From contig NZ_CP110973.1 of NCBI RefSeq assembly GCF_026248825.1, positions 6,469,501 to 6,533,500 of the forward strand: a stretch of 64,000 bases of DNA, in the 5' to 3' direction. Position 1 is the first letter of the stretch, and the number at the start of each line of letters is the position of its first letter. The stretch is from Larkinella insperata. GTDB lineage: Bacteria > Bacteroidota > Bacteroidia > Cytophagales > Spirosomataceae. The notes under the pieces were generated by a model that was given only the letters and a program-made list of their open reading frames with translations, was not told the origin of the DNA and searched no databases. Of the stretch, positions 25,508 to 33,299 are shown one piece after another. The position numbers and the translations under genes are program-made.

Positions 25508-26308
25508 TCACCAATACGGCTCGGAATTGTAAGTTTCTTTCAAATGGCGATCGACAATCTCATTGATGAGTCGGGTCGTTTCGGTTTGCTCTAGGTGGTA
25601 CTGTTTGGACAACGCCCGGGCCAGCGACTGGAACAGCATGGAGGCCGCGTAACCGTTCTTGAAGTCCTCCTTTTTTCCATCCATCCTCACGGGATTAGCG
25701 TTGGCCAGTGCCGACAGCATTTCGTCGTACGTAACAAAATGATAATGCTGCGGCTTTTCGGGCGGTGTGCTCGGCTCCGCCGGGGTTGACTTCGGCGGTC
25801 TTGCGTCCCTCAGCTTGTCCTGTAACCGTAATTTAGCAATGCTGGCAAACTCATTTCGAAAGCTGGGGTGCTGATAAATTTCCTCCACCAACGACCGGTA
25901 GTTTGCCAGCATCGCTTCCACAACTTCCCGTTTCGACAAATCCTGGTGCCACCATTTTTTCAGCGTTTCGGTGCCCAAAGCTACCTGCCGTTGGTAGGCT
26001 GTTTTAAACAAATTCAACAGGATTGCGTAGGAGTTATCGAGTGAATCTTCGCCCGTATGAATACGCAGCCCTTTCTTTACCAGGGACCTCTTGACAATTA
26101 AAACCCGCTCATCGTTTGGCGAAACATGGGCCGATGCCTGCTCAACTTCGGCATCTGTTGGATAAACCTGATCGATCAGAGAAAGCAGTTTAAACACCCG
26201 TTTCCGCTTTTCATCGTCCATCAACTGGCTGAACCCGCGCACTATTTCTCCTTCCGAGCGAATGCCCTGCGCGAATTCAACAATCATCACTTCTTCTTCC
26301 AGGCTCAT
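25508..26308 (-). CDS. Hypothetical protein with DUF5958-like N-terminus
   Basis: 266 residues, cytoplasmic. The first ~80 residues (MSLEEEVMIVEFAQGIRSEG and YPTDAEVEQASAHV) resemble DUF5958, a short Bacteroidota family with the same charged start and a PTDAEVEQA-like segment. This is a tentative memory-based match. The middle (100-160) is helical and charged, a Pro-rich linker lies at about 172-190 (RPPKSTPAEPSTPPEKP), and the C-terminal part is also helical (NEIVDRHLKETYNSEPYW). It converges on the exported protein gene with 14 bp between stops. The role is unknown. Confidence 0.65.
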   Translation of the reverse strand: MSLEEEVMIVEFAQGIRSEGEIVRGFSQLMDDEKRKRVFKLLSLIDQVYPTDAEVEQASAHVSPNDERVLIVKRSLVKKGLRIHTGEDSLDNSYAILLNLFKTAYQRQVALGTETLKKWWHQDLSKREVVEAMLANYRSLVEEIYQHPSFRNEFASIAKLRLQDKLRDARPPKSTPAEPSTPPEKPQHYHFVTYDEMLSALANANPVRMDGKKEDFKNGYAASMLFQSLARALSKQYHLEQTETTRLINEIVDRHLKETYNSEPYW

Positions 26309-26534
26309 GATTCTAATCGCTAAAATGGGTTAAGGACAACCGCGCAGGCCCTGCAACACCTGCAGCGTTTGCGTACCGAAAAGGTAAGAAGATTCGCCAA
26401 CGTTTCCTGTTCCTGAGTCGCTTAAAATACCCCCGTTCGCTAAATACTTTTCGGCAAATCGCACCCGGCGGCTTGACATTATCAGAACTATTTTAATTCT
26501 TTGCTGTGTATTAGATAAATAGTACACTAAAATT

Positions 26535-27368
26535 ATGATCGAGCTTGCAAATCTGACGTTCGGTTACACACCGAAAAAAATCTTGTATCGGGATCTGGAC
26601 CTTTCGCTGCGGCCGGGCAGCATTTACGGCCTGCTGGGGAAAAACGGTGCGGGCAAATCGAGTCTGCTGCGGCTGATGGGCGGGTTACTCTACCCAACGG
26701 CCGGAACCATCAACGTGGCCGGGTTTATCCCCCGAAAGCGCGAACCGGCTTTTTTGCAGGAGATGTATTTCATTCCGGAAGAAATCTACCTGCCGTCGGT
26801 TTCACTCAACCGCTTCATCGACACGATGGGGCCGTTTTACCCAAAATTCAGCGAGTCGCAGTTTCGGAAGTACCTGGTTGAATTTGACGTACCGCCCGAT
26901 CAAAAGCTGACGGCGATGTCGTACGGACAGAAAAAGAAAGTGATCATCAGCTTCGGGCTGGCCACCAATACGCAAATCCTGATCATGGACGAACCCACCA
27001 ACGGCCTGGATATTCCGTCGAAAAGCCAGTTTCGCAAGATTGTTTCTTCCGCCCTCGCCCCCGAACGGCTCATGCTGATTTCGACTCACCAGGTGCGCGA
27101 CCTGGACAACCTGATCGACGGGATCATCATCATCGACGAAAGCGAAATTCTGCTAAACCACTCCCTGACCGACATTGGCGACCGGCTGATGTTTGGCACC
27201 CTGAGCAGCGTTACCGAAGCCGACCGGGTGTTATACGCCGAACCGTCGATGCGCGGCTACTCGGTCGTGATGGAAAACCTCGAACAGGAAGACAGCCGGG
27301 TTGACCTCGAACGGCTTTTCAACGCCGTGGTTACCAACCGGGACGGCATCAAAAACATTTTTCGCTAG
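26535..27368 (+). CDS. ABC transporter ATP-binding protein
   Basis: 277 residues, a single nucleotide-binding domain. Walker A is GKNGAGKSS (about 35-43) and Walker B is ILIMDEPTNGLD. The signature is SYGQKKK, a variant of LSGGQ seen in many Gram-positive EcsA-like and Bacteroidota exporter ATPases. The switch His is present (STHQVRD). The C-terminal ~60 residues after the core are an extension of unknown fold. It powers the permease encoded two genes on. It is the first gene of a tight operon: ATPase, 33-codon ORF, permease, GntR regulator and exported protein. Confidence 0.92.
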   Translation: MIELANLTFGYTPKKILYRDLDLSLRPGSIYGLLGKNGAGKSSLLRLMGGLLYPTAGTINVAGFIPRKREPAFLQEMYFIPEEIYLPSVSLNRFIDTMGPFYPKFSESQFRKYLVEFDVPPDQKLTAMSYGQKKKVIISFGLATNTQILIMDEPTNGLDIPSKSQFRKIVSSALAPERLMLISTHQVRDLDNLIDGIIIIDESEILLNHSLTDIGDRLMFGTLSSVTEADRVLYAEPSMRGYSVVMENLEQEDSRVDLERLFNAVVTNRDGIKNIFR

Positions 27369-27373
27369 CTGCC

Positions 27374-27475
27374 ATGAGCTTCCTGCCAATCCTCCAGATT
27401 TTGCTGACGGCGCTCTTTTCGGACTTGCCGGCACCCCTGCTTTCGTTTATCTCCCGTCTTACGTCTCTCTTCTAA
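27374..27475 (+). CDS. 33-residue hydrophobic peptide packed between ATPase and permease
   Basis: This ORF fills nearly the whole 110-bp space between the two transporter genes. It starts 5 nt after the ATPase stop (27368) and stops (TAA 27473-27475) 3 nt before the permease ATG at 27479. It encodes MSFLPILQILLTALFSDLPA followed by a Leu/Ser-rich half ending SLF, mostly hydrophobic, a plausible membrane helix or pair of half-helices. It is in the same frame as the permease and separated from it only by the stop and one codon (acc). It could be a small subunit of the transporter, a translational-coupling leader, or an N-terminal extension of the permease lost by a stop mutation. No family is recognised. 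Confidence 0.5.
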   Translation: MSFLPILQILLTALFSDLPAPLLSFISRLTSLF

Positions 27476-27478
27476 ACC

Positions 27479-28273
27479 ATGAACCAGACCTTTGCAATCA
27501 ACCGTTTCGGCCTGCTGCTGAAGCTCCACCTCTATGAACACCTGAAGTCCTACCTACTCGGCATCGGTGTTCTGTTCGGCGTGTGGCTCCTGATGCTCCT
27601 GCCCAGCGCCACCAAAATTGATACTTTCCACGAGTCCATTTACAGAAATCACGCCATGCTGTTTAGTTTGATTGCCAGCGGAGCCGGGGCCTGGTTTGCC
27701 AGCGAATCTTTTCGGGTGGTCAGCACGCCGGTTCGGGGCATCCCCTTTCTAACCCTGCCAGCTTCGCAACTGGAAAAATTTCTGGTGGCGCTTCTGATGC
27801 TGCTGCTGTTTGTGCCCGTGTTTCTGGGGGTGTTTTATACGGCAGAAGGAATCTGTTTTTCCATCGTCAACGCCCGGCTGCCCCAGGGTTCTCCCCGGTA
27901 CGAACTGCTCAATCTGCTGGGGCCGCACATGGACCCCGTCATGCGCTATCTGACGCTGGTCACGCTGGCTTTCTTCCTGGTCGGCTCCATTTATTTCCCC
28001 AAACTACCGTTCGTCAAAACCGGTGTGATTGCCTTTACGCTGTTTTTTCTGGTTACGCTGGTGCTCAATGAATTTCTGCTGCGTCACATGCTTCCGGGCC
28101 ACGAAATGTACGGGGGCACTCCGTTTCAGGAGGCCCGTTTCATCCAAAACCGGCGTTTTTACCGGATTGAGTTAGACGGAAATCCGGACCTGATTGTTAA
28201 AACGATTCTGGTGCTGGCCCTTCCGGCGCTGTTGTATATTGCTTACGCCCGTTTCAAAGAGAAAGAACTTTAA
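27479..28273 (+). CDS. ABC-2-type exporter permease
   Basis: 264 residues, six hydrophobic helices in pairs (for example LLGIGVLFGVWLLMLLP at about 26-42, FLVALLMLLLFVPVFLGVFY at about 100-120, and VIAFTLFFLVTLVL at about 184-198). An SRVVSTPVRGIPFLTLPAS-like loop follows the second helix (residues about 80-97 here). It is the transmembrane partner of the ATPase; the substrate is unknown, as is usual for GntR-associated exporters. The start ATG at 27479 is 3 nt after the stop of the 33-codon ORF. It ends 2 nt before the GntR gene, so the genes are co-translated. Confidence 0.88.
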   Translation: MNQTFAINRFGLLLKLHLYEHLKSYLLGIGVLFGVWLLMLLPSATKIDTFHESIYRNHAMLFSLIASGAGAWFASESFRVVSTPVRGIPFLTLPASQLEKFLVALLMLLLFVPVFLGVFYTAEGICFSIVNARLPQGSPRYELLNLLGPHMDPVMRYLTLVTLAFFLVGSIYFPKLPFVKTGVIAFTLFFLVTLVLNEFLLRHMLPGHEMYGGTPFQEARFIQNRRFYRIELDGNPDLIVKTILVLALPALLYIAYARFKEKEL

Positions 28274-28275
28274 GT

Positions 28276-28665
28276 ATGGATTTTCAGGATAAAAAAGCCA
28301 TTTACCTACAAATCGCCGATTACGTCTGCGAGAAAATACTCCTTGGTCAGTGGCCGCCGGGCGAGCGAATCCCGTCGGTTCGGGATCTGGGCGTCGAACT
28401 GGAAGTGAACCCCAATACCGTCGTGCGCACGTATGACTTTTTACAGCAGAAAGGCATTATTTACAACAAGCGCGGCATTGGTTATTTCGCGGCCGACGAA
28501 GCCGTTGACCGCATAAAATCCTACCGCCGGGAGGTGTTTCTGGAAACCGAATTGCCCCAGTTTTTCCGGAGCCTATACCTGCTCGACATTGACCTGAAAG
28601 ACATTGAAGAACGGTATAAAAGCTTCATTGACAAAGAGTTCGACCCAAACCAAATCGGTAGCTAA
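28276..28665 (+). CDS. GntR-family transcriptional regulator (YhcF type)
   Basis: 129 residues. A winged helix-turn-helix of the GntR type at about residues 9-75 (AIYLQIADYVCEKILLGQWPPGERIPSVRDLG and NPNTVVRTYDFLQQKGII) is followed by a short C-terminal dimerisation helix. YhcF/YtrA-type regulators have no large effector domain and usually control an adjacent ABC exporter. It ends before the exported-protein gene by 32 bp. Its position as a late gene of the operon is unusual, since such regulators are normally encoded first. Confidence 0.93.
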   Translation: MDFQDKKAIYLQIADYVCEKILLGQWPPGERIPSVRDLGVELEVNPNTVVRTYDFLQQKGIIYNKRGIGYFAADEAVDRIKSYRREVFLETELPQFFRSLYLLDIDLKDIEERYKSFIDKEFDPNQIGS

Positions 28666-28697
28666 CGGCCTACCGATTCCGCAAATCTTAAATCACG

Positions 28698-29378
28698 ATG
28701 AAAACAAGCAATAAACTTCTGATCGGGTTGTTCGTCATTTGTCTTCTGACGTTGATCGGAGCAAACATGGCCCTGAAGGAAAAGCACGATAAGATTGATT
28801 TTAACGATCCTTTTTACGGGCTGGCGTCGATGAGCCTGAAACCGTTCCGGGTCCTGAAACTGGAAGGAAACAACGCCGGACTCCTCAGTGTGCAAACCGG
28901 TAAAAAGTCCGAAATCCGGCTTCCGGACCGGGCCCGGGAGCAGTTTACGTTCCGTTACCAGGGCGACACCCTGCTGCTCCGGTACACGCCCTTGAGCGTT
29001 CCCTGGCAGTCGCGGGCCAACATGTACCTGGATGCCGTCCCCTCGGCCGTTGTTCTGACGCCAACGCTGCAAGCCGTCATGACCAACCGGATCAGTTGCA
29101 ATGTCAACCGCCTGACCACCGACAAGCTGACTGTCATTCAGGAAAGCGCGGGCGTTCTGCTCACCAACAGCACCATCGGCACCCTGACCGTTACCGACTC
29201 GCGGGGCAGCGACCTGCATACCAAAGCGACCAACCGCATCGGTACCGCCCTCGTTGCGTCGCGCGACAGTTCCAACCTGCTGGTTGAACGGGATGTTTTT
29301 GGCACCCTGACGCTGGAAACCGATAGCCTAGCGACGGTGAAACTACCGGGCGGGTTGCTGAAAAAGCTGAAACTGTAA
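28698..29378 (+). CDS. Exported protein with DUF2807-like repetitive beta structure
   Basis: 226 residues. A signal peptide or N-terminal anchor (MKTSNKLLIGLFVICLLTLI) is followed by a beta-helix-like stretch. Repeated short strand units such as NRISCNVNRLTTDKLTVIQE, SAGVLLTNSTIGTLTVTDS and VFGTLTLETDSLATVKLPGG resemble the DUF2807 putative autotransporter-adhesin domain often encoded next to GntR-ABC operons in Bacteroidota. The match is tentative because the sequence is short. It is probably the last gene of the operon. Its transcript ends in a hairpin located in the 3' end of the convergent acylase gene. Confidence 0.65.
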   Translation: MKTSNKLLIGLFVICLLTLIGANMALKEKHDKIDFNDPFYGLASMSLKPFRVLKLEGNNAGLLSVQTGKKSEIRLPDRAREQFTFRYQGDTLLLRYTPLSVPWQSRANMYLDAVPSAVVLTPTLQAVMTNRISCNVNRLTTDKLTVIQESAGVLLTNSTIGTLTVTDSRGSDLHTKATNRIGTALVASRDSSNLLVERDVFGTLTLETDSLATVKLPGGLLKKLKL

Positions 29379-29381
29379 TAG

Positions 29382-31757
29382 TTACGGCTCAAAAACCGTC
29401 CGCTTTTCCGTGACGGTTTTTATTTTTTCCTTCGTGAAGTAAACCGGGAAGTAGTCGTTTTTGGCCCAGATCGGGAACAGGTCGCGGTAGTGCGGGCTGG
29501 CGGGGTTGCCCGATTGGCCGGGGCTGTTGATGCCCAGCGTTTTATCCCAATCCTGGGTATCGACCAGAATCCGGAAGCTGGCCCCGTGTTCCTGGTTCAG
29601 GCTGTTACCGGTATTGTTGACGGTTTCGCCGTAGCCGCCCCGCTCCACCGGTCCCATACCGTACTGGGCCGCCTGCTGGGGGGGCAGGAGGTTACTGAGC
29701 GGATGCGCCAGTTGAATGTGCTTGTTGGCCGACTGACCGTACCACCAGTGTGTCCGGTCGTACCCCAGCCGGTCGGTCAGATCGTCTACGGCCTTTTCCA
29801 GGCAGGTCAGCAACAGGTCTTTCCGATCCACTTTTTTCAGGGGACCGGGCGTCGCGGGCTGCAACCACTCGATCAGCCTTTCGGTGCTGATGGAACTCAG
29901 GTATTTTCGGGCGTTTTCCGGAACGGCCTCTTCGTAAACAGCTTCCCGCAATTGCGCTTCCCAGGCGGCATAAACCGCTGCGGTGATAGAACCCGGCTCG
30001 AGTTTGTAGTCCCAGTTCAGCAATTGCTGCCGCGCCCATTCCACGGGTTCGTCGGCGGCCTGTAAGCCATTCAGCAACGGCACCAGCCGCCGGGCCGGGA
30101 TGGACAGATAATCCGCCTGCAGCGTTTTGAAATCGGCCAACGTATGGTTCGGTTTGGCTTTCAGGACCTCCGCAATCCGGTTGGCCCGCGACGGCGACGC
30201 CCAATCCCAGCCGATTGCATTCCGGTGCGGATGGTTGGCGGGGGTCAGGTTGTTGTTGGCCGTAACGAGATAGCCTTCCGGCGGGTTGGCTTTGCTGGGC
30301 AACTGCTGAATGGGCAGAAAACCATTCCACTCATACCGGCCGTCGCCCGGCACCGGCACCAGGCCCGTCCAGTTCGGGCGGACCGGCGAGATGCCCGTCG
30401 CCTGCCAGCCGATCGATCCATTTTGCCGACCGGCCCAAACCATGTTTTCGCCCGGAATCCGGCTGAAGGTGCAGGCCTGCCGAAATTCGTTCCAGTTTCT
30501 GGACTGATTCATGCGCAGGCTGGCCAGATACGGCGCGCACCCCATTTCGAGCCAGGCCGCCCGTACGGCGTACAACTTGTGATGGTTCGCGTCTTCAAAC
30601 ACCACCGGCCCGTGCCGCGTGTATTTCAACGAGACCACCACCGGTTTTTGCCCTTTGACCGGAATTGTGTCGATCACAACCCGCAGCGACTCCCATTTGC
30701 CCCGGTATTTGTATTGATTCGGATTGGCCGGATTCGCTTCGTAGACGTACAGATCTTCGTTGTCGGTTTCAAAAATCGTCAGACCCCAGGCTCCGAACTC
30801 GTTGTGGCCAATTGAAATGCCCGGTAACGTTGGCTCGCCCGCCCCCACGGCATTCCACCCCGGGGCCTGTAAGTGAACCCAATACCGCAGCGACGGAATT
30901 CCCTGCGCCCGGTGCGGATCGTTGGCCAGCATCGGAAAACCGCTCGCCGACCGCTTGCCGCTGACGACCCAGTTGTTGGAGCCGACAAACCGCTTTTCGT
31001 TCTCGAACCAGACGGACGCTTCCTCTTCCGTTGCGCCCAGCCCCCGGTCGTTGGCGGTAAACCGGATGGGCAGCCGGAACGCTTCGTACAGTTCCAGAAT
31101 AGGCTGAAACAGTTCGGCTCCGGCCACGTGCAGGTTCAGGTTGGGTTCACCGGCTTTGGCGACGGGATGAAACCAGGCCAGTTCGCGCACTTTTTCCGCC
31201 CCCAGCAGATGCACCAGCCGCCCGAAATTCAGCTCGTCGCGCACGTTTTCCAGTAACCCCTGATGCCGGCTGATCACAACTTCGGGCGTCCATAAACCGG
31301 GCTGGGTTTTCAGAATTTTAAATTCAACCGGCAGCCGATCGGGCGTTTGGTTGATCTGCCGGATGTAGGCGTTGATGCCATCGACAAAAGCCCTTACGAT
31401 CTGCGGGCCGTGGGGATGGTAATGTTTGAGCTCCTGTTCCAGATTTCCCCGGAATTTAAACAGCCGCGTGCCCTGGTCCCGCTTGATTTCCTTCGGCCCG
31501 AGCAGTTCAGACACCGTTCCGGTGGCCTGTCGACGCCACATTTCGAGCTGAAAAAGTCGGTCGGAGGCTGCGGAATAGCCCTGCGCAAAAAACAGATCGT
31601 GCTCGTTCTGCGCGTAAATGTGCGCAACACCCCAGCGGTCGCGGAGGACCTCGACGGGTTGGCGCAGGCCCGGAAGTTTCAGATTTTCGGCGGATTGGGT
31701 ACAGGCAAAAGGATGACTTAAAAACAGGCTGGCCAACAAGATTACCATCAATCGCAT
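29382..31757 (-). CDS. Penicillin acylase family protein (Ntn hydrolase)
   Basis: 791 residues with a signal peptide (MRLMVILLASLFLSHPFACT). The alpha part begins with EVLRDRWGVAHIYAQNEHDLFFAQGY, as in the penicillin/acyl-homoserine-lactone acylase family. The predicted mature beta chain begins at S260 in VGSNNW: autocatalytic cleavage before this Ser exposes the N-terminal nucleophile. Downstream family features are present (GFPMLANDPHRA and GHNEFGAWGLTIFETD). It therefore cleaves an amide bond in the periplasm. Substrates may be beta-lactams, acyl-homoserine lactones or lipid amides, and the sequence does not decide. The stop lies 3 bp from the end of the convergent exported-protein gene. 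Confidence 0.93.
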   Translation of the reverse strand: MRLMVILLASLFLSHPFACTQSAENLKLPGLRQPVEVLRDRWGVAHIYAQNEHDLFFAQGYSAASDRLFQLEMWRRQATGTVSELLGPKEIKRDQGTRLFKFRGNLEQELKHYHPHGPQIVRAFVDGINAYIRQINQTPDRLPVEFKILKTQPGLWTPEVVISRHQGLLENVRDELNFGRLVHLLGAEKVRELAWFHPVAKAGEPNLNLHVAGAELFQPILELYEAFRLPIRFTANDRGLGATEEEASVWFENEKRFVGSNNWVVSGKRSASGFPMLANDPHRAQGIPSLRYWVHLQAPGWNAVGAGEPTLPGISIGHNEFGAWGLTIFETDNEDLYVYEANPANPNQYKYRGKWESLRVVIDTIPVKGQKPVVVSLKYTRHGPVVFEDANHHKLYAVRAAWLEMGCAPYLASLRMNQSRNWNEFRQACTFSRIPGENMVWAGRQNGSIGWQATGISPVRPNWTGLVPVPGDGRYEWNGFLPIQQLPSKANPPEGYLVTANNNLTPANHPHRNAIGWDWASPSRANRIAEVLKAKPNHTLADFKTLQADYLSIPARRLVPLLNGLQAADEPVEWARQQLLNWDYKLEPGSITAAVYAAWEAQLREAVYEEAVPENARKYLSSISTERLIEWLQPATPGPLKKVDRKDLLLTCLEKAVDDLTDRLGYDRTHWWYGQSANKHIQLAHPLSNLLPPQQAAQYGMGPVERGGYGETVNNTGNSLNQEHGASFRILVDTQDWDKTLGINSPGQSGNPASPHYRDLFPIWAKNDYFPVYFTKEKIKTVTEKRTVFEP
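29391..29427 (+). terminator. Terminator embedded in the acylase 3' end
   Basis: A perfect 10-bp stem (aaaaaccgtc at 29391-29400, gacggttttt at 29412-29421), loop 11 nt, followed by attttttcc. It serves transcripts from the exported-protein gene (plus strand), yet lies inside the last codons of the acylase on the other strand. Confidence 0.75.
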
Positions 31758-31877
31758 ACCAAGAGAATCGGTTAAATACGGACCCGTGGTTCGACCCCGA
31801 CCAGTCCGCGTTAAAATTTATGGTTTACGAATAAACCTGATCGAATTTTCTTTCGAATGCCTCAAAAAGCAGAACGG

Positions 31878-32681
31878 CTACTTCGACGATCTTAAAAACG
31901 CCAGCACCTCCCGGGCAAACCCGTCCGAACCGGACGTGTTGTTGTGATTGCCTGGCACGGTTTTCAGCGTAGCCGTTGGGATGAGTTTCGCCAGATCGCC
32001 CGCCCGGCCGTTGTCTTCGTCCTGCTCCCCGCAAATGATCAACACCGGAATCCTGGCCTTGCTCAGTTCCGCCGGGCTGGTCGATGGTTGCGCCTGTTGC
32101 TGGAACCCGAGCGACAAGGTATCCAATCCCCGGGTTTTGGCCGCATTCAGAGCGCCCTGAAACTCCGGGTGCAGGTGGGCTTTTCCGCTGAACAAGTCGG
32201 CAAACGCCCGGCGACGGGGCCAGTCGGGATCGGTAAAATCCGCCCCCATGCCGCCTAGCACCGCCGAACGCAGGTTTGGGTCCAGCACCAGCAGCCGCGC
32301 CGTGATGATGGAACCGCGGGAGTACCCCACAACGTCATAATGGTTCAGTTTCAGGTGGTTCATCAGCGCTATGATGTCACGGGCTTCGGCGTCGTTCTGG
32401 TAAGCCGCCAGGGTATGCGGTTTGTCGGACTGGCCGTTGCCCCGCAGATCGAGTTGCACTACTTTATAGCCTGCATCCAGCAGCGATTGCCGCAAAACGG
32501 CTTTTTGCCAGGACGTGCTGTTGCCCATAAACCCGTGAACGAGCACGACGGGTCGGCCTTCTCCGGCAACTTCGTAATGAATTTTTGTACCGTCGAAGGA
32601 GGTAAACAGGGGTTCGCGATTGGTTTGCGCCCAGGCACTTGCCGACACAACAAGCAGGAAATAAACGAGGAGGTTTTTCAC
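31878..32681 (-). CDS. Exported alpha/beta hydrolase
   Basis: 267 residues with a signal peptide (MKNLLVYFLLVVSASAWAQ). The alpha/beta hydrolase triad is present: nucleophile S121 in GYSRG, acid D221 in GEQDEDNG, base H246 in PGNHNNT; the oxyanion segment is LVHGFMGN. The lid region is moderate in size. Substrates could be esters or lipids in the periplasm. It lies upstream of the acylase gene on the same strand with about 120 bp between, so the two may share a transcript, but this is not certain. Confidence 0.9.
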   Translation of the reverse strand: MKNLLVYFLLVVSASAWAQTNREPLFTSFDGTKIHYEVAGEGRPVVLVHGFMGNSTSWQKAVLRQSLLDAGYKVVQLDLRGNGQSDKPHTLAAYQNDAEARDIIALMNHLKLNHYDVVGYSRGSIITARLLVLDPNLRSAVLGGMGADFTDPDWPRRRAFADLFSGKAHLHPEFQGALNAAKTRGLDTLSLGFQQQAQPSTSPAELSKARIPVLIICGEQDEDNGRAGDLAKLIPTATLKTVPGNHNNTSGSDGFAREVLAFLRSSK

Positions 32682-32767
32682 TGATTACCAGGTTAGGACA
32701 GGTAAGATACGAAAAAAACCTTTCGGCGACGCCGTGGTTATTTATCTATACGTAAACTGAATACGCG

Positions 32768-33010
32768 ATGAAAGACCCCGAATTGATTGGGTCGCGTGCG
32801 TGGCGCGTGGACCCCGGCCTGTTCACCAACCAGAGTGGTGCGGCCATTGAAGACGGTGATGAGGACGAACTGGACGAGGTCGAGGAAGAAACCGATCTTT
32901 ACGACGAACCGGTAGACGAGGACGGTGATCCGACCGGCGAACACGACCACAATTATGACGACAACTACGCGCTCGGCGGCAAAGTAGCCCGCAGCGGCAC
33001 GGGTACTTAA
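32768..33010 (+). CDS. Very acidic small protein A (80 residues)
   Basis: About 25 of 80 residues are Asp or Glu, and only a handful of Lys/Arg are present. The central run of acidic residues (about 28-65, with EEETDLYDEPVDEDGD) is flanked by a more ordinary N-terminus (MKDPELIGSRAWRVDPG) and a basic tail. No signal peptide or membrane helix is seen. No family is recognised; a disordered cytoplasmic protein, such as a metal or nucleic-acid-protein binder, is possible but not shown. It is followed by a second acidic ORF after 11 bp. Confidence 0.55.
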   Translation: MKDPELIGSRAWRVDPGLFTNQSGAAIEDGDEDELDEVEEETDLYDEPVDEDGDPTGEHDHNYDDNYALGGKVARSGTGT

Positions 33011-33021
33011 ACCGAAACGAT

Positions 33022-33219
33022 ATGGAAAACTACAATCCAGCCGAAGATGAAAATCAGGGCGTGGCCTCAACCCTGGCCCGTAACAACGACGATACCGGCG
33101 AAGAACTCGAACCGGATCTGAGCCCATCCGGCAACCTACCCGGTCCTGAACCCGATCTGGACGCGGAAACGCTCTACGAAGACGAAGACACCGATGAGGG
33201 ACTGACCAGTGAAGAATGA
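33022..33219 (+). CDS. Very acidic small protein B (65 residues)
   Basis: Again highly acidic: about 22 of 65 residues are Asp or Glu, one Arg and no Lys, with Pro- and Asn-rich stretches (SPSGNLPGPEPD, YEDEDTDEGLTSEE). It begins 11 bp after protein A and is probably co-transcribed. The stop codon is the first three bases of a large palindrome that ends in a T-run, so the pair forms a short transcription unit ending opposite guaA. Function unknown; the two are not clear sequence repeats of each other. Confidence 0.55.
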   Translation: MENYNPAEDENQGVASTLARNNDDTGEELEPDLSPSGNLPGPEPDLDAETLYEDEDTDEGLTSEE

Positions 33220-33299
33220 AGCTTAAGGAGTGAAGAATTATAAGTTAAACGTGCGTCAGCTAACTCATAACTCTTCACTCCTAACGCTTCACTTTTTTA
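33217..33299. terminator. Long bidirectional palindrome between acidic-protein pair and guaA
   Basis: Arms 33217-33247 and 33261-33291 pair over 31 positions with four mismatches, loop 13 nt, and the plus strand continues with acttttttat. It overlaps the stop codon of acidic protein B on one side, and its T-run overlaps the guaA stop codon on the other. It can end both converging transcripts. The sequence type (ggagtgaagaatt and its complement) looks like an interspersed palindromic repeat. Confidence 0.8.

Noticed and set aside
26330..26527. 65-codon minus-strand ORF upstream of the ABC operon.
   Set aside because: It would cover the operon's promoter region and has no domain; kept out for lack of support.
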